The notes beneath the pieces are model-generated. The model was not told the origin of the DNA and ran no database searches. It was given only the letters and a program-made list of their open reading frames with translations. A program made the translations under genes and the position numbers. From positions 124,001 to 188,000 of the forward strand of contig NZ_WEIO01000004.1 of the NCBI RefSeq assembly GCF_009183655.1: a stretch of 64,000 nucleotides of DNA. The letters are read 5' to 3'. This DNA is from Bacillus aerolatus. GTDB lineage: Bacteria > Bacillota > Bacilli > Bacillales > Domibacillaceae. Below, piece after piece: positions 26,010 to 35,234 of this stretch (positions are counted from its first letter, which is position 1; each line of letters opens with the position of its first letter).

Positions 26010-27506
26010 CTATTTAACGAGTTTGCCAAGCTCAGTAACTTCTCTATTCTCTTCTTCCACTTTGATTGCTGGTTTCCTTGTAGCTGCACTGACTCCTAAC
26101 GTCACAGCAATGTTGATCAGCAATACAGCTAATCCTACGTCAAGATCTTTTATTACTTGTGGAAGAGATGGGAATAATGTAGCAATTGTCGTACCTGAAG
26201 TCGTCGAGTAGATGACGATCAAAATCCCAACAATCATTCCGGCAAAAGCTCCCTGGACGGTAACGGGATTCTTTTTCCATAGACTGAAAAATAGTGCCGG
26301 GAACAACTGTGCCATAAAACTATAAGCCATAAGATACAACGTAAAAATGGACTCCCCGCCATTAAACGTAAAATAAAGAGTCACCAAAGCAATGACAGGA
26401 ACTAACATCCGGCTCACTCTTGCAAGCTGGTCATCTGTTGTATTTGGTTTCCATACCTTATATATATTTTTAGAAAGAATCGTAGCTGTTGCCGTCAACA
26501 CCAATGAGCTAGGTATCAGGGCAGCCATCGCCCCTGATGCTCCAATCACTCCAACGAACCAAGGATCAAATGACATCTTCGCCATCTTAAATAAAGCTAA
26601 GTCCGCGTCAGGTCCTTGTAAGTTCGGAACTTGAAGAATCGCAGAAAAACCAATAAACAGTGAAAAAATAATAATTACTTGATAAATCGGCATAATCCCG
26701 GCATTCCAACGAAGCGATTTCGGACTTTTTGCAGAGAAAACTCCCGCCAGCATATGAGGAAACATGTAAAATGCCAGTGCTGTCATAACCGTAGCGGAAA
26801 TAAACCATGAAATACTCAGTCCTTGTTCAGGGAATATTAAAAACCCTTGTTTCGCTGTATCAATCGCTTCAAACATCGGCTGCAAACCACCGTAATAATG
26901 AAGAGGGAAATAAATGCCCATAAAGACGACAACCGCCAAAATCATAATATCTTTAATAATGGCCGTCCACGCGACGCCATGCATACCCGAAGCTGTTACG
27001 TAAATCGTAATCGCAATGACCCCTACAACTATGGCCATGTTTGGAGAGATCGTGCCATAGGAAGTTTCCGATACAATAATCCCTAACCCTTTTAACTGCA
27101 TAATCAAATAAGGAATAATCGAAATAACACTGATTACCGCCACAAGCACACCTAACGCCGGGCTATTGTACTTTTTGTCATAAAAATCAGATTGCGAGAT
27201 AACATTATTTTTTTTAGCGTACTTCCAAATGGGCGGCAACAGCCAGTAAGCGATTACAAAGTAGAAACAATTAAAAGCGTATAGAGCAGGAGGAATACCG
27301 GATCTATAAGCGCCGCCGCTTGCTCCTAGGAAAGTATAGGTCGTAAACATTTCACCGGCTATCAAAAAGAAGATCAAAACGCCGCCGAAACCTCGTCCAC
27401 CTACCGCCCATTGTTCCAAGCTCATATTTTTACCTTTGCGGGCTTGAAGCCCTAACCACATACAGAGACCTAGAAAGAAAAGGATAACAAGAAGGGCTGC
27501 GTTCAT
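26010..27506 (-). CDS. Sodium:solute symporter (SSS family) with DUF3311 partner
   Basis: A 498-aa SSS permease with 13 predicted helices: LGLQARKGKNMSLEQWAVGG near the N-terminus and a long series of hydrophobic blocks. It is more like the MctP/pantothenate-type branch than the symporter at 142. Its start overlaps the stop of the small DUF3311 gene. It probably imports the hydroxyacid or oxoacid degraded by the operon. Confidence 0.87.
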   Translation of the reverse strand: MNAALLVILFFLGLCMWLGLQARKGKNMSLEQWAVGGRGFGGVLIFFLIAGEMFTTYTFLGASGGAYRSGIPPALYAFNCFYFVIAYWLLPPIWKYAKKNNVISQSDFYDKKYNSPALGVLVAVISVISIIPYLIMQLKGLGIIVSETSYGTISPNMAIVVGVIAITIYVTASGMHGVAWTAIIKDIMILAVVVFMGIYFPLHYYGGLQPMFEAIDTAKQGFLIFPEQGLSISWFISATVMTALAFYMFPHMLAGVFSAKSPKSLRWNAGIMPIYQVIIIFSLFIGFSAILQVPNLQGPDADLALFKMAKMSFDPWFVGVIGASGAMAALIPSSLVLTATATILSKNIYKVWKPNTTDDQLARVSRMLVPVIALVTLYFTFNGGESIFTLYLMAYSFMAQLFPALFFSLWKKNPVTVQGAFAGMIVGILIVIYSTTSGTTIATLFPSLPQVIKDLDVGLAVLLINIAVTLGVSAATRKPAIKVEEENREVTELGKLVK

Positions 27507-27694
27507 TATTCTTCCTCCTTGTTTGCAGGATCAAGTTTATTCGTAATTAACAAAAACATCGATGTAAGACAAACCCACATTATGGCCCAAAAAAGAACGA
27601 ACGGCATGCCTAAAACGTAAGGTTCGACTCGATTGATAACGAAAAGCGAGCCTAATGCTGGAATTACACTTGTCACATAAATGATCTTCTTCAT
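27506..27694 (-). CDS. DUF3311 small membrane protein, symporter partner
   Basis: A 62-aa protein with two membrane helices. VIPALGSLFVINRVEP and LGMPFVLFWAIMWVCLTS match DUF3311, a family almost always found next to SSS symporters. The start ATG at 27694 has a GGATGGTG site; a longer in-frame start at 27736 lacks one. It shares a base with the symporter gene. Confidence 0.85.
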   Translation of the reverse strand: MKKIIYVTSVIPALGSLFVINRVEPYVLGMPFVLFWAIMWVCLTSMFLLITNKLDPANKEEE

Positions 27695-27783
27695 TCGTTC
27701 ACCATCCTTATTCTTTATCAATAAATAGACCAACAATCGGGAGAAACACCTCTTCTGTTAGATTGTTCTAAATAAACAGATAA

Positions 27784-28758
27784 TTATATCGACAGCCCTT
27801 TAACTAAAGGATCATTAACATTCCAACTCGGTTTTACGCCAGTAAAAACTTGATCCACTTGCATGGCTGCATGGACAGCCATGCGGATCGAACCTTCCTT
27901 CGTCAATGCCGCATTATGGGGGCTGACAATCACATTATCTAATTTAAAAAGAGGATTCCGTTTGTCAGGAGGTTCAACTTCAAATACGTCTATTCCCGCT
28001 CCGGCAATTTTGCCTGCTTGCAAAACTTCTACTAAATCATTTTCCTTTACCACGCCGCCTCTGGAAGCGTTAACAAAATAGGCCGAAGATTTCATCCAGG
28101 AAAACTCCCGGCTTCCTATTGTCCCTTTTGTTGCTTCCGTTAACGGCAGGTGAAGACTGATGACATCAGAATTTCTGAATAACCATTCTAAATCCGTCAC
28201 TATTTCTAATTCCGGGTTCGAGCTGGCTGCCACATAAGGATCATAGCCAATAACTTTCATATCGAAGCCTTTAGAAGCCTTTTTTGCCAGTATGTTTCCA
28301 ATTCTTCCAAGACCAATAATCCCTAATGTTTTGCCTTCCAAGTCCATGCCAAAAAGTTGATTGCGGATAGCAAAATTTCCGCTGCGCAGTTCTCTGTCAG
28401 CCTGGCTCAAGTTTTTGGATAAAGATAGAATGAACGCCATGACATGTTCGGCTACAACATTCGCATTTGCCTCTGGCGTATTCGTTACATAAATGCCTCG
28501 CTCTGTGGCCGCTTCGATATCAATATTATCCAAGCCCACCCCATACTTAGCAATCACTTTAAGATTTTCACCGGCTTGAATGACTTCTTTATTAATAACA
28601 GCCGTTGACCTCGTTAATACTGCATCACAATCCTTGACCTCTTTCATAAGAGTTTCTTGCGCCAAATCAGAACCCAATTTAATCTTATAGCCTTTCCCTA
28701 ATAAATAATTTTTTCCCTCTTCTTCAATATCTTGAGGAATATACACTAAATAACTCAC
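27784..28758 (-). CDS. D-2-hydroxyacid dehydrogenase (phosphoglycerate dehydrogenase-like)
   Basis: A 324-aa NAD-dependent dehydrogenase. The Rossmann motif is GKTLGIIGLGRIGNILAKKA; catalytic Arg is in VNASRGGVV, Glu in VFEVEPPD and His in VSPHNAALT. The family oxidises D-2-hydroxyacids or makes phosphohydroxypyruvate. It lacks the C-terminal ACT domain of long SerA enzymes. It is the first gene after the -24/-12 promoter, and likely supplies the 2-oxoacid used by the ThDP enzyme. Confidence 0.87.
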   Translation of the reverse strand: MSYLVYIPQDIEEEGKNYLLGKGYKIKLGSDLAQETLMKEVKDCDAVLTRSTAVINKEVIQAGENLKVIAKYGVGLDNIDIEAATERGIYVTNTPEANANVVAEHVMAFILSLSKNLSQADRELRSGNFAIRNQLFGMDLEGKTLGIIGLGRIGNILAKKASKGFDMKVIGYDPYVAASSNPELEIVTDLEWLFRNSDVISLHLPLTEATKGTIGSREFSWMKSSAYFVNASRGGVVKENDLVEVLQAGKIAGAGIDVFEVEPPDKRNPLFKLDNVIVSPHNAALTKEGSIRMAVHAAMQVDQVFTGVKPSWNVNDPLVKGLSI

Positions 28759-28867
28759 ATAACCCCCTCTTTCATGTTAAACTGATGTCCAATCTTTTAA
28801 AGGTTGTTCAAAAAGTCCGGGAAAAATAGCTAAGGAAAAATCTATCCCAGCCTTTGTTTATATATTT

Positions 28868-28882
28868 GCAATATTTATGCCA
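28868..28882 (-). promoter_or_regulatory. Sigma-54 (-24/-12) promoter of the hydroxyacid operon
   Basis: On the minus strand the sequence is TGGCATAAATATTGC, against the consensus TGGCAC-N5-TTGC, with exact spacing between the GG and GC doublets. Transcription would begin about 98 bases before the dehydrogenase start at 28758. The neighbouring gene encodes a sigma-54 activator, which supports it strongly. Confidence 0.88.
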
Positions 28883-28959
28883 AGATTCAAAAACATCAGT
28901 TTATTCAAGAAAAGAGCCCATTCGTTCTCCAATTTACCCTTCAATAAAGTTAACAATTC

Positions 28960-29004
28960 GTTTCATTACGAAACAAATTGTTTCATCATGTTTCATTTCG
29001 TTTC
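28960..29004 (-). promoter_or_regulatory. Candidate upstream activator sites (GTTTC...GAAAC palindromes)
   Basis: GTTTCATTACGAAAC (28960-28974) is a perfect 5-5-5 inverted repeat. A second cluster of three GTTTC words follows at 28980-29004, overlapping the last codons of the activator gene. It lies about 80-120 bases upstream of the -24 element, the usual place for activator binding in sigma-54 systems. Confidence 0.65.
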
Positions 29005-30924
29005 AATATTCAAACCTTTTAGCTTTCTCCATAAAGTTGTGCGGCTCATCCCTAACTCAAAGGCAGCTTCTCCTTTATTATAGTTAACCTTTTTTAGCGT
29101 CTGGAGAATTCTTTCACGCTCGGATAAATTCTCTCCAGATGACATCTCCCTTTCTGCCGCTTGATTCAGCAGTAGTTTCTCTTCACTCTTATTCGGAAAA
29201 TACTTTTCGATATCATACACATCAATTATCTTATCTTTATAGAGAACGCTTAATCGCTCACAGAAGTTTTGTAATTGGCGAATATTCCCTTCCCAATTCT
29301 CCTCACTCATCTTTTTCTTGGCCGCATCCGTAATCATGATTTGTTTTTGATTCGAAAGACCTTTCTGGAGAAAAGCATTCGCTAATAACGGAATGTCTTC
29401 TCTACGTTCACGAAGAGGAGGCAATACGAGATCTAATACACTTAAGCGATAATACAAATCCTCCCGAAATTCACTGTTTTTGACCATATGCATTAAATTT
29501 TTGTTCGTTGCCGCCACAATTCTCACATCAACCGGGATCACTTTATCATCACCGATGCGCATAATTTCCCGTTCCTGCAGAACACGAAGCAGCCGGCTTT
29601 GCAGTTTAGGAGAAATTTCCCCAATTTCATCTAAAAAGATCGTCCCTCTATGGGCTAATTCAAAAAATCCTTGTTTACCGCCTTTCATCGCTCCTGTAAA
29701 AGCTCCTTCTGCATATCCGAACAGCTCGCTTTCCAATAAGTTTTCAGGAAGTGCCGCGCAATTAATCGCTACAAACGGATTATTTTTCCGATTGCTATGA
29801 TTGTGTATGCTTTGAGCGAATATTTCCTTGCCTGTTCCCGTTTCTCCAATAATAAGAATGTTTGAATCTACTTCACTATAACGTTGAGCCGTTTCAATCG
29901 TCTTCTTAATTTCCTCACTCTGAAACAAAATGTCTTCAAACGTGTACTTAGCCACATGTCCACGCAAATGAATTTTCTTGCGGATCTTTCCTTCCATCTC
30001 CTGAATACCTGTGACATCTTGAAAGGCGACCATATCGCCTACTTTTTTGCCTTTCAAAAATATCCCCACTTTTTTCACTGACAATTGGATCGATTGGTAG
30101 GCAACAATATCTTCCTGGTATTCCCCATCACTGAGCAGCATATGACGAAATTTCCCTTGTTTTACTACATCGTATATAGAATTTCCGATTAAGCTTCCCT
30201 TGGAAATGGATAATATCTCCTGAGCCGCCGTATTAAATACAGATATTTTCCCTTTTAAATCTACGGCTATCACCCCTTCATAAGCGTAATTAAGAATCGT
30301 TTGATAACGTTTAGCTTTCTCCTGTTCCCTTCTGCTGACGAGGGCTACTCGCTTCGCCTCAATCAACGCCTGCCGAAAGGATTCCTTCCCGGTTTCAACG
30401 AGAATGGCCCCTAATCCTATCTCTTCCGCATATTTACACGTACTCAACCCACTTAGCACCACCTCACAGCCATCACTAGCAGCTAAATCTACTAAGCTGA
30501 CTGAGGACTCAATATCATTCAAAATATAGGACTGAATAGGCAAATCAACAATGTCCGCGAGATTTTCCACCCCATAAATCATATTCAGCGCTCCAATAAC
30601 GGCCACTTTTTTTCTGCCAAAATGTGCTTTACAATCATACAAACACCGAATGAGATCAATTCCTTGTACCGGTATATCAACGATAGGAATAAATTCATTG
30701 CTTTCTTTTAAAAGTTTCGTAACCAACCCCCTCGAGATGACCACATCAGCATCCAGTTTCAACTTTCCAATCTGATCAGCAGCCACCACCACTTCCTCTA
30801 ATTCAAACTCCTCCAATTCATTGCCCCTATTTTCTATCGCTTCCAATCGGTTGAATTCTTCAAATCTTTCAAAGGCATCCATAATATATCCTTTGCGCGG
30901 AACAACGAGCTTAATTTTAATCAA
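28993..30924 (-). CDS. Sigma-54-dependent activator with PrpR N-terminal, PAS, AAA+ and Fis domains
   Basis: A 643-aa activator. Residues about 1-170 are a PrpR_N-type sensor (IKIKLVVPRKG start), about 195-300 a PAS domain (YAYEGVIAVDLKGKISVFN), about 320-560 the AAA+ domain with GETGTGKE (Walker A), GAFTGA and GTIFLDEIGE (Walker B), then a Fis-type helix-turn-helix (GEAAFELGMSRTTLWRKLK). The start is TTG at 30924, six bases after GGAGGTG; the ATG at 30954 has no such site. PrpR_N domains bind small acids or CoA esters. It almost surely controls the adjacent operon. Confidence 0.92.
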   Translation of the reverse strand: MIKIKLVVPRKGYIMDAFERFEEFNRLEAIENRGNELEEFELEEVVVAADQIGKLKLDADVVISRGLVTKLLKESNEFIPIVDIPVQGIDLIRCLYDCKAHFGRKKVAVIGALNMIYGVENLADIVDLPIQSYILNDIESSVSLVDLAASDGCEVVLSGLSTCKYAEEIGLGAILVETGKESFRQALIEAKRVALVSRREQEKAKRYQTILNYAYEGVIAVDLKGKISVFNTAAQEILSISKGSLIGNSIYDVVKQGKFRHMLLSDGEYQEDIVAYQSIQLSVKKVGIFLKGKKVGDMVAFQDVTGIQEMEGKIRKKIHLRGHVAKYTFEDILFQSEEIKKTIETAQRYSEVDSNILIIGETGTGKEIFAQSIHNHSNRKNNPFVAINCAALPENLLESELFGYAEGAFTGAMKGGKQGFFELAHRGTIFLDEIGEISPKLQSRLLRVLQEREIMRIGDDKVIPVDVRIVAATNKNLMHMVKNSEFREDLYYRLSVLDLVLPPLRERREDIPLLANAFLQKGLSNQKQIMITDAAKKKMSEENWEGNIRQLQNFCERLSVLYKDKIIDVYDIEKYFPNKSEEKLLLNQAAEREMSSGENLSERERILQTLKKVNYNKGEAAFELGMSRTTLWRKLKGLNIETK

Positions 30925-31051
30925 AACAGCCACCTCCAACGACAGTAAAATCACTTTAGCTTTATCACATTATAAAATAATAATGTAACGATTCTCTATA
31001 AAGCATTTTATGAAAAAAGAGACCCATTGAATAACCCGCTGACTTAACAAC

Positions 31052-31102
31052 AAAAAGAGCTTGTGCTGCCGGATAAACTCGGCCGGTACAAGCTCTTTTT
31101 TC
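31052..31102. terminator. Terminator after the acyl-CoA ligase gene
   Basis: AAAAAGAGCTTGTGC pairs with GTACAAGCTCTTTTTT, with an inner stem GCCGG/CCGGC; it works for the minus-strand ligase gene and is flanked by A and T runs. Confidence 0.85.
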
Positions 31103-31133
31103 TCTGCTCAATTACAGGAGCAGCCACTGCAAG

Positions 31134-32726
31134 TTAATTCACAAAACGTCCAGTGTTGCCTGCCTTGTCCCAATACTCATTGCGCAAATGCACTTTTTGG
31201 ATTTTGCCTGATGCCGTTTTGGGCAGCTCTTCTACAAATGTAACTCCTGTTATCGCTTTAAAATGGGCAAGGCGGCTTCTTGAGAAATCGATTAAATCTT
31301 GTTCTGTTACATTCGAAAAAGACCGCTTGACGACAAATGCGTGAGGAGTCTCTCCCCATTTTTCATGTGGAACAGCGATAACAGCCGCTTCTAAAATGTC
31401 TTGATGCTCGTACAACACACCTTCGACTTCAATGGAAGATATATTTTCACCACCGCTAATAATGACATCTTTTTTCCGGTCAACGATATCGATATTGCCA
31501 TGTTCGTCAACTGTGGCCATATCTCCTGTGTACAGCCAGCCGTTCCGAATCGCTTCCATTGTCGCCTGCTCATTTTTCCAGTATCCCTTCATTACACCGT
31601 GGCTTCTAACCGTCAATTCTCCTATCGATGTTCTGTCATGAGGCACCTCGTCCCCAAGTTCATTAACGACGCGCACTTCATTGCCTATCATCGCAAATCC
31701 CGCTTTTGCTTTCATGCGGTATTGTTCTTCCAAGGAAAGCGTATCGTGCTGGGGCCGAATGATAGAATACGTGCTGAGCGGGGACGATTCCGTCATTCCG
31801 TACACTTGGATGAACTCCCAGCCAAGTTCTTCTTCCACACGTGCCACAAAAGCTGGCGGCGGCGCAGACCCGGCAATGACCACACGCAAATTCCGCTGGA
31901 TAATTGGCGCATTCTCTTCATTAAATTGAAGCAAGCTATTTAAAACGGTTGGAGCCATGTGCATCACCGTTACATTATGTACGGCACACGCTTCAAAAAT
32001 GGCTTTTGCGTCTGTTTTCTTTAAACAAATGTGAGTGGCACCATTAGCTGTATAATAAAATGGAGACCCCCAGCCATTTACATGAAACATAGGCAGCACG
32101 TGCAAATACACATCCCGGTCTGACACGCGCAAGGCATGCATCGATGACATCGCATGCAAATAGTTATTGCGGTGCGTCAACATCACTCCTTTTGGATCTC
32201 CTGTTGTGCCGCTCGTATACAAAAGGCTGGCAAGATCTTCTTCACCAACGTCCTCCCGATTGAAAGCGGTTTCAGAAAAACGCGACAGCCACTCGTCATA
32301 ACCGGCTTCCGGGCATTCTTCAGACTTGGCGTGCACGATCACTTTCTCCACTGTCGTTAGTCTGTCTTTGATTGGTTCAATTAATGGATAAAGTTCATCA
32401 TCTACGAAAAGAAGCTTAGCTCCACTATGGTTTAAAATGAACAAATAATCCTCTGGTTTTAAGCGAATATTGAGCGGAACCATCACGGCACCGATTTGAT
32501 ACAATCCGTAAAACCCTTCCAGCATCTCAAGCGAATTCGGCGCAAGATAAGCAACCCTGTCCCCTTTTTGAACGCCTTCCTCTTTTAATCCATGAGACAA
32601 GCGCTGCACTCTGCCAAACAATTCTTTATAAGTAAGTGATTTCGTCTCTGTAATAACAGCCGTTTTCTCTCCATAATACGTAACAGCCCGATCAAGAAAT
32701 TGCGTGACAACAAGCGGTACATTCAT
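31134..32726 (-). CDS. Acyl-CoA synthetase (AMP-binding, fatty/aryl acid ligase)
   Basis: A 530-aa ANL-superfamily ligase. Core motifs are LLYTSGTTGDPKGVMLTHR (P-loop), QVYGMTESSP and GWLYTGDMATVDEHGNI, and the C-terminal catalytic Lys is in LPKTASGKIQK. It activates a carboxylic acid via acyl-AMP to acyl-CoA. It lies beyond the sigma-54 activator with its own terminator and no visible -24/-12 promoter, so it may or may not belong to the hydroxyacid pathway; an acid product of the aldehyde dehydrogenase is a possible substrate. Confidence 0.87.
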   Translation of the reverse strand: MNVPLVVTQFLDRAVTYYGEKTAVITETKSLTYKELFGRVQRLSHGLKEEGVQKGDRVAYLAPNSLEMLEGFYGLYQIGAVMVPLNIRLKPEDYLFILNHSGAKLLFVDDELYPLIEPIKDRLTTVEKVIVHAKSEECPEAGYDEWLSRFSETAFNREDVGEEDLASLLYTSGTTGDPKGVMLTHRNNYLHAMSSMHALRVSDRDVYLHVLPMFHVNGWGSPFYYTANGATHICLKKTDAKAIFEACAVHNVTVMHMAPTVLNSLLQFNEENAPIIQRNLRVVIAGSAPPPAFVARVEEELGWEFIQVYGMTESSPLSTYSIIRPQHDTLSLEEQYRMKAKAGFAMIGNEVRVVNELGDEVPHDRTSIGELTVRSHGVMKGYWKNEQATMEAIRNGWLYTGDMATVDEHGNIDIVDRKKDVIISGGENISSIEVEGVLYEHQDILEAAVIAVPHEKWGETPHAFVVKRSFSNVTEQDLIDFSRSRLAHFKAITGVTFVEELPKTASGKIQKVHLRNEYWDKAGNTGRFVN

Positions 32727-32929
32727 GTTTCCATCCCCCTAGTAATCTAGAATTTTTTATACTGAACTATCGTATGTATCACAATTCCTGGCCATTCATC
32801 TATTAATAATGATCGGTTAGACGTTTCCTCCTTTCATATTTATTTTAATATATTTTTCTGATAATTCAAATCTCTTTCTAATAAAGCGGCATTAAAAGTG
32901 AATAGATAGTTAATCAAATCTTAATAAAA

Positions 32930-33150
32930 GGCTATTTTCTAAAAGATTGTTGTTTTTGTAGTATATTCTTATGACAAAAAGTGTAATGGGAGCGGAAGGT
33001 GCGAGACTCCTGCGGGATTAGCGGGACAGGTGAGACCCCGCAGGAGCAAAGCGGCGAGGAGGCTCACCGCCCGCCCCGCGGAAAGCGAGTATCCTGGAGC
33101 GGAAATCAACCAACCCTCTTCTAATAGCAACAAAGTTTACGAAAACAGCC
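32930..33150. mobile_element. MITE copy 2 (221 bp, TSD TAATAAAA), inserted in a stop codon
   Basis: The element begins GGCTATTTTCTAAAAGATTG and ends ...TACGAAAACAGCC. TAATAAAA is found both just before (32922-32929) and just after (33151-33158). The core shares the structured GACTCCTGCGGGA...GCCCGCCCCGCGGAAAG region with copies 1 and 3. The right end supplies the final G of the TAG stop of the YitT-like gene. Confidence 0.9.
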
Positions 33151-33761
33151 TAATAAAAAGATTTTTTATTATAAAATAATTTTTCCCGCTTCATTAATAG
33201 ACCTAATAACGAAGAATAAATATAAGTGAATATAATCCCGATTACTACTGATTGCCAGCCAAATACAACAAAGCCGAAAACTAATACAAAAACGTTAATA
33301 TATCGAATGGATTTTGCAATATTTACTTTATTGTTTCTTTTATGCATGACAAGTGCTATAACATCGATTCCAACTGTAGATGCATTTGTAGAAATACAAC
33401 AATAATATCCGAAAGCAATAAAGATACATGCTAATAAAAGGTCCACACTTATATTTACCGTACAATCAAATGGAAGGCTATAAAACAAGGAAAAGAAACT
33501 AGCATAAAAAATGCTGCTGCAAATTGATTTTAAAAAGTTTTCTTTCCCTAAAAATAGTAAGCATACGATTAACAATAATGCCGTGATTCCATTGCTTAAA
33601 TAAAGCAGCGGTATATGTAAAACTTTATTCAATATCATTGATAGACTTGTTACCCCACCATTAATAATATTGTTAGGTACCACCCACTTTGCATAAGCAA
33701 ATCCCATGAAAACATTACCAATAAAAATGATAAATATATCTGCCTTTAATGAATTTTTCAT
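33150..33761 (-). CDS. YitT family membrane protein, short form without DUF2179
   Basis: A 203-aa protein with five or six membrane helices (VVPNNIINGGVTSLSMILN; CCISTNASTVGIDVIALVMH). It matches the DUF161 membrane part of YitT but lacks the C-terminal DUF2179 domain seen in the 270-aa relative at 12454. The stop codon TAG straddles the MITE junction. Removing the element and one copy of the 8-bp duplication restores a TAA at the same place, so the protein is unaltered and its short length is original. Confidence 0.8.
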   Translation of the reverse strand: MKNSLKADIFIIFIGNVFMGFAYAKWVVPNNIINGGVTSLSMILNKVLHIPLLYLSNGITALLLIVCLLFLGKENFLKSICSSIFYASFFSLFYSLPFDCTVNISVDLLLACIFIAFGYYCCISTNASTVGIDVIALVMHKRNNKVNIAKSIRYINVFVLVFGFVVFGWQSVVIGIIFTYIYSSLLGLLMKREKLFYNKKSFY

Positions 33762-33942
33762 GATTCACCGGATATTGCATCCATATCATCAACTCCTTAT
33801 CTTAGATCTGCAACAATGTATTTTATCTATTACTAATTTGTTTACTATAGTAACAAATTTATTTAAACATTAAAAATATTCAACTTATTTGTTTTTGTTG
33901 ATATACTTTTTATATGTAGTATACTAATTATATTAAAGTGAG

Positions 33943-34308
33943 GTGATCCTGATTAATATTTGTCCCTATTTAGAGCTTTCATTCCAAATACTAGGCAAGA
34001 AGTGGAACGGGTTAATTATTCATTACTTGTCCCTTTGCAAAGATAGCACGGCTCATTTTACTGAAATGAAACGGGATCTTCCGGATATTACTCCGCGAGC
34101 CCTTTCGCTGAAGTTATCTGAGCTTATCGAACACGGTTTAATTGAAAAGAATGTGACGGGTGGATCGCCTGTCATCATTTCCTACGAATTAACGGAAAAA
34201 GGGCGATCCCTCTCCATTGCTTTACAGCCCATTCAAAAATGGGCGCAGGAGCATATGGATTTAGAAGCCAAAAAACAAAGGAAAAGAGGAGATTTATATG
34301 AAGAATAA
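33943..34308 (+). CDS. HxlR/DUF24-family regulator, YodB-like
   Basis: A 121-aa winged-helix regulator: CPYLELSFQILGKKWNGLIIHYL, then TPRALSLKLSELIEHGLIEK. The N-terminal Cys before Pro-Tyr lies where Bacillus YodB/CatR have their redox-sensing cysteine, so sensing of quinones or disulfide stress is plausible. The start is uncertain: GTG at 33943 or ATT at 33952, the latter nine bases after a GAGGTG site. It overlaps the next gene by 11 bases, forming an operon with the DsbA-like and YdhR-like genes. Confidence 0.83.
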   Translation: MILINICPYLELSFQILGKKWNGLIIHYLSLCKDSTAHFTEMKRDLPDITPRALSLKLSELIEHGLIEKNVTGGSPVIISYELTEKGRSLSIALQPIQKWAQEHMDLEAKKQRKRGDLYEE

Positions 34309-35221
34309 CAACATGATTTGTGACTTGGAAACAGGCGTATGCGGGCCAGGCGGAGAAGAAGAAATGGAAATCATCCAGCTGGATCACTTAAAAAAATCGA
34401 TCGAGCTTTATTATGTAACTGATCCGATCTGCTCTCACTGCTGGGCACTCGAGCCCGTTCTTCGCCGGTTTGAAATACAATACGGCCACTACTTCAACAT
34501 CCATACCGTCATGGGCGGCTTGCTGAAAGGCTGGGAAGGATTTGCGGATGTCAAAAATGGCATTTCTGGCCCTGCCAGTGTGGCGCCTCACTGGCGTGAA
34601 GTCGGCGAGCATTCCCGCATGCCGATTGACGGATCATTGTGGTATGACAATCCTGTTCAATCATCGTATATCCCGTCCCGCGTATTTAAAGTGATTCAGC
34701 AGCAAGATGAACAGCTCGCTATCATCTTTTTACGCCGTGCGCGCGAAGCTGTGTTTGCTTTTAACCGCAATATCGGGGATGATCAAGTGCTGATTGATAT
34801 CGTGAACAAGCTCGGGCTCAACGGAGCAAAAATAGTCGAAGAGGCAAGCCAGCCAAGCGCCCAGCAGCTGTTGGATCAAGACTTTGCCCTTGCCGGAAAA
34901 CTCGGCGTCCGCGGATTCCCAACGATCATTATGGTCAATGAAGAAAACAAAGGCGCCAAAATCGTCGGCGCGCGTTCACTGGAACATTATGTGAATGGAC
35001 TAAAACAAGTTCTTCCTAACGTAGAACTACAGCCAAAGCCGCAGCCTGGACTGTCCCAGCTCCTTGAAAAAGAAAAGCTATTGTTTTCTAAAGAAATAGA
35101 AGTTATGTATGATATTGAGCAAGAGAAAGCGACTTCTTTTATTCAACAACAGCTTTCCGCTGATGAATGCGAATTAAAAGACATTCTTGGGGAAACTTAT
35201 ATCGAAAAACAATCCAAATAA
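34298..35221 (+). CDS. DsbA-family protein, SpxH/YjbH- or FrnE-like
   Basis: A 307-aa thioredoxin-fold protein with an early CxxC site (DPICSHCWALEPVLRRFE), a helical insertion and the cis-proline loop VRGFPTIIMV. The CWALEP context and length resemble SpxH (YjbH), which feeds Spx to ClpXP, and related FrnE-like oxidoreductases. There is no signal peptide, so it is cytosolic. A C-terminal extension (from about residue 240) is acidic and Gln-rich. Position behind a YodB-like gene supports a thiol/quinone-stress role. Whether it binds Spx cannot be told. Confidence 0.8.
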   Translation: MKNNNMICDLETGVCGPGGEEEMEIIQLDHLKKSIELYYVTDPICSHCWALEPVLRRFEIQYGHYFNIHTVMGGLLKGWEGFADVKNGISGPASVAPHWREVGEHSRMPIDGSLWYDNPVQSSYIPSRVFKVIQQQDEQLAIIFLRRAREAVFAFNRNIGDDQVLIDIVNKLGLNGAKIVEEASQPSAQQLLDQDFALAGKLGVRGFPTIIMVNEENKGAKIVGARSLEHYVNGLKQVLPNVELQPKPQPGLSQLLEKEKLLFSKEIEVMYDIEQEKATSFIQQQLSADECELKDILGETYIEKQSK

Positions 35222-35234
35222 AGGAGACTGAAAC

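Noticed and set aside
28795-28840. AGGTTGTTCAAAAAGTCCGGG, similar to end sequences of some insertion elements
   Set aside because: No partner end and no transposase fragment nearby.
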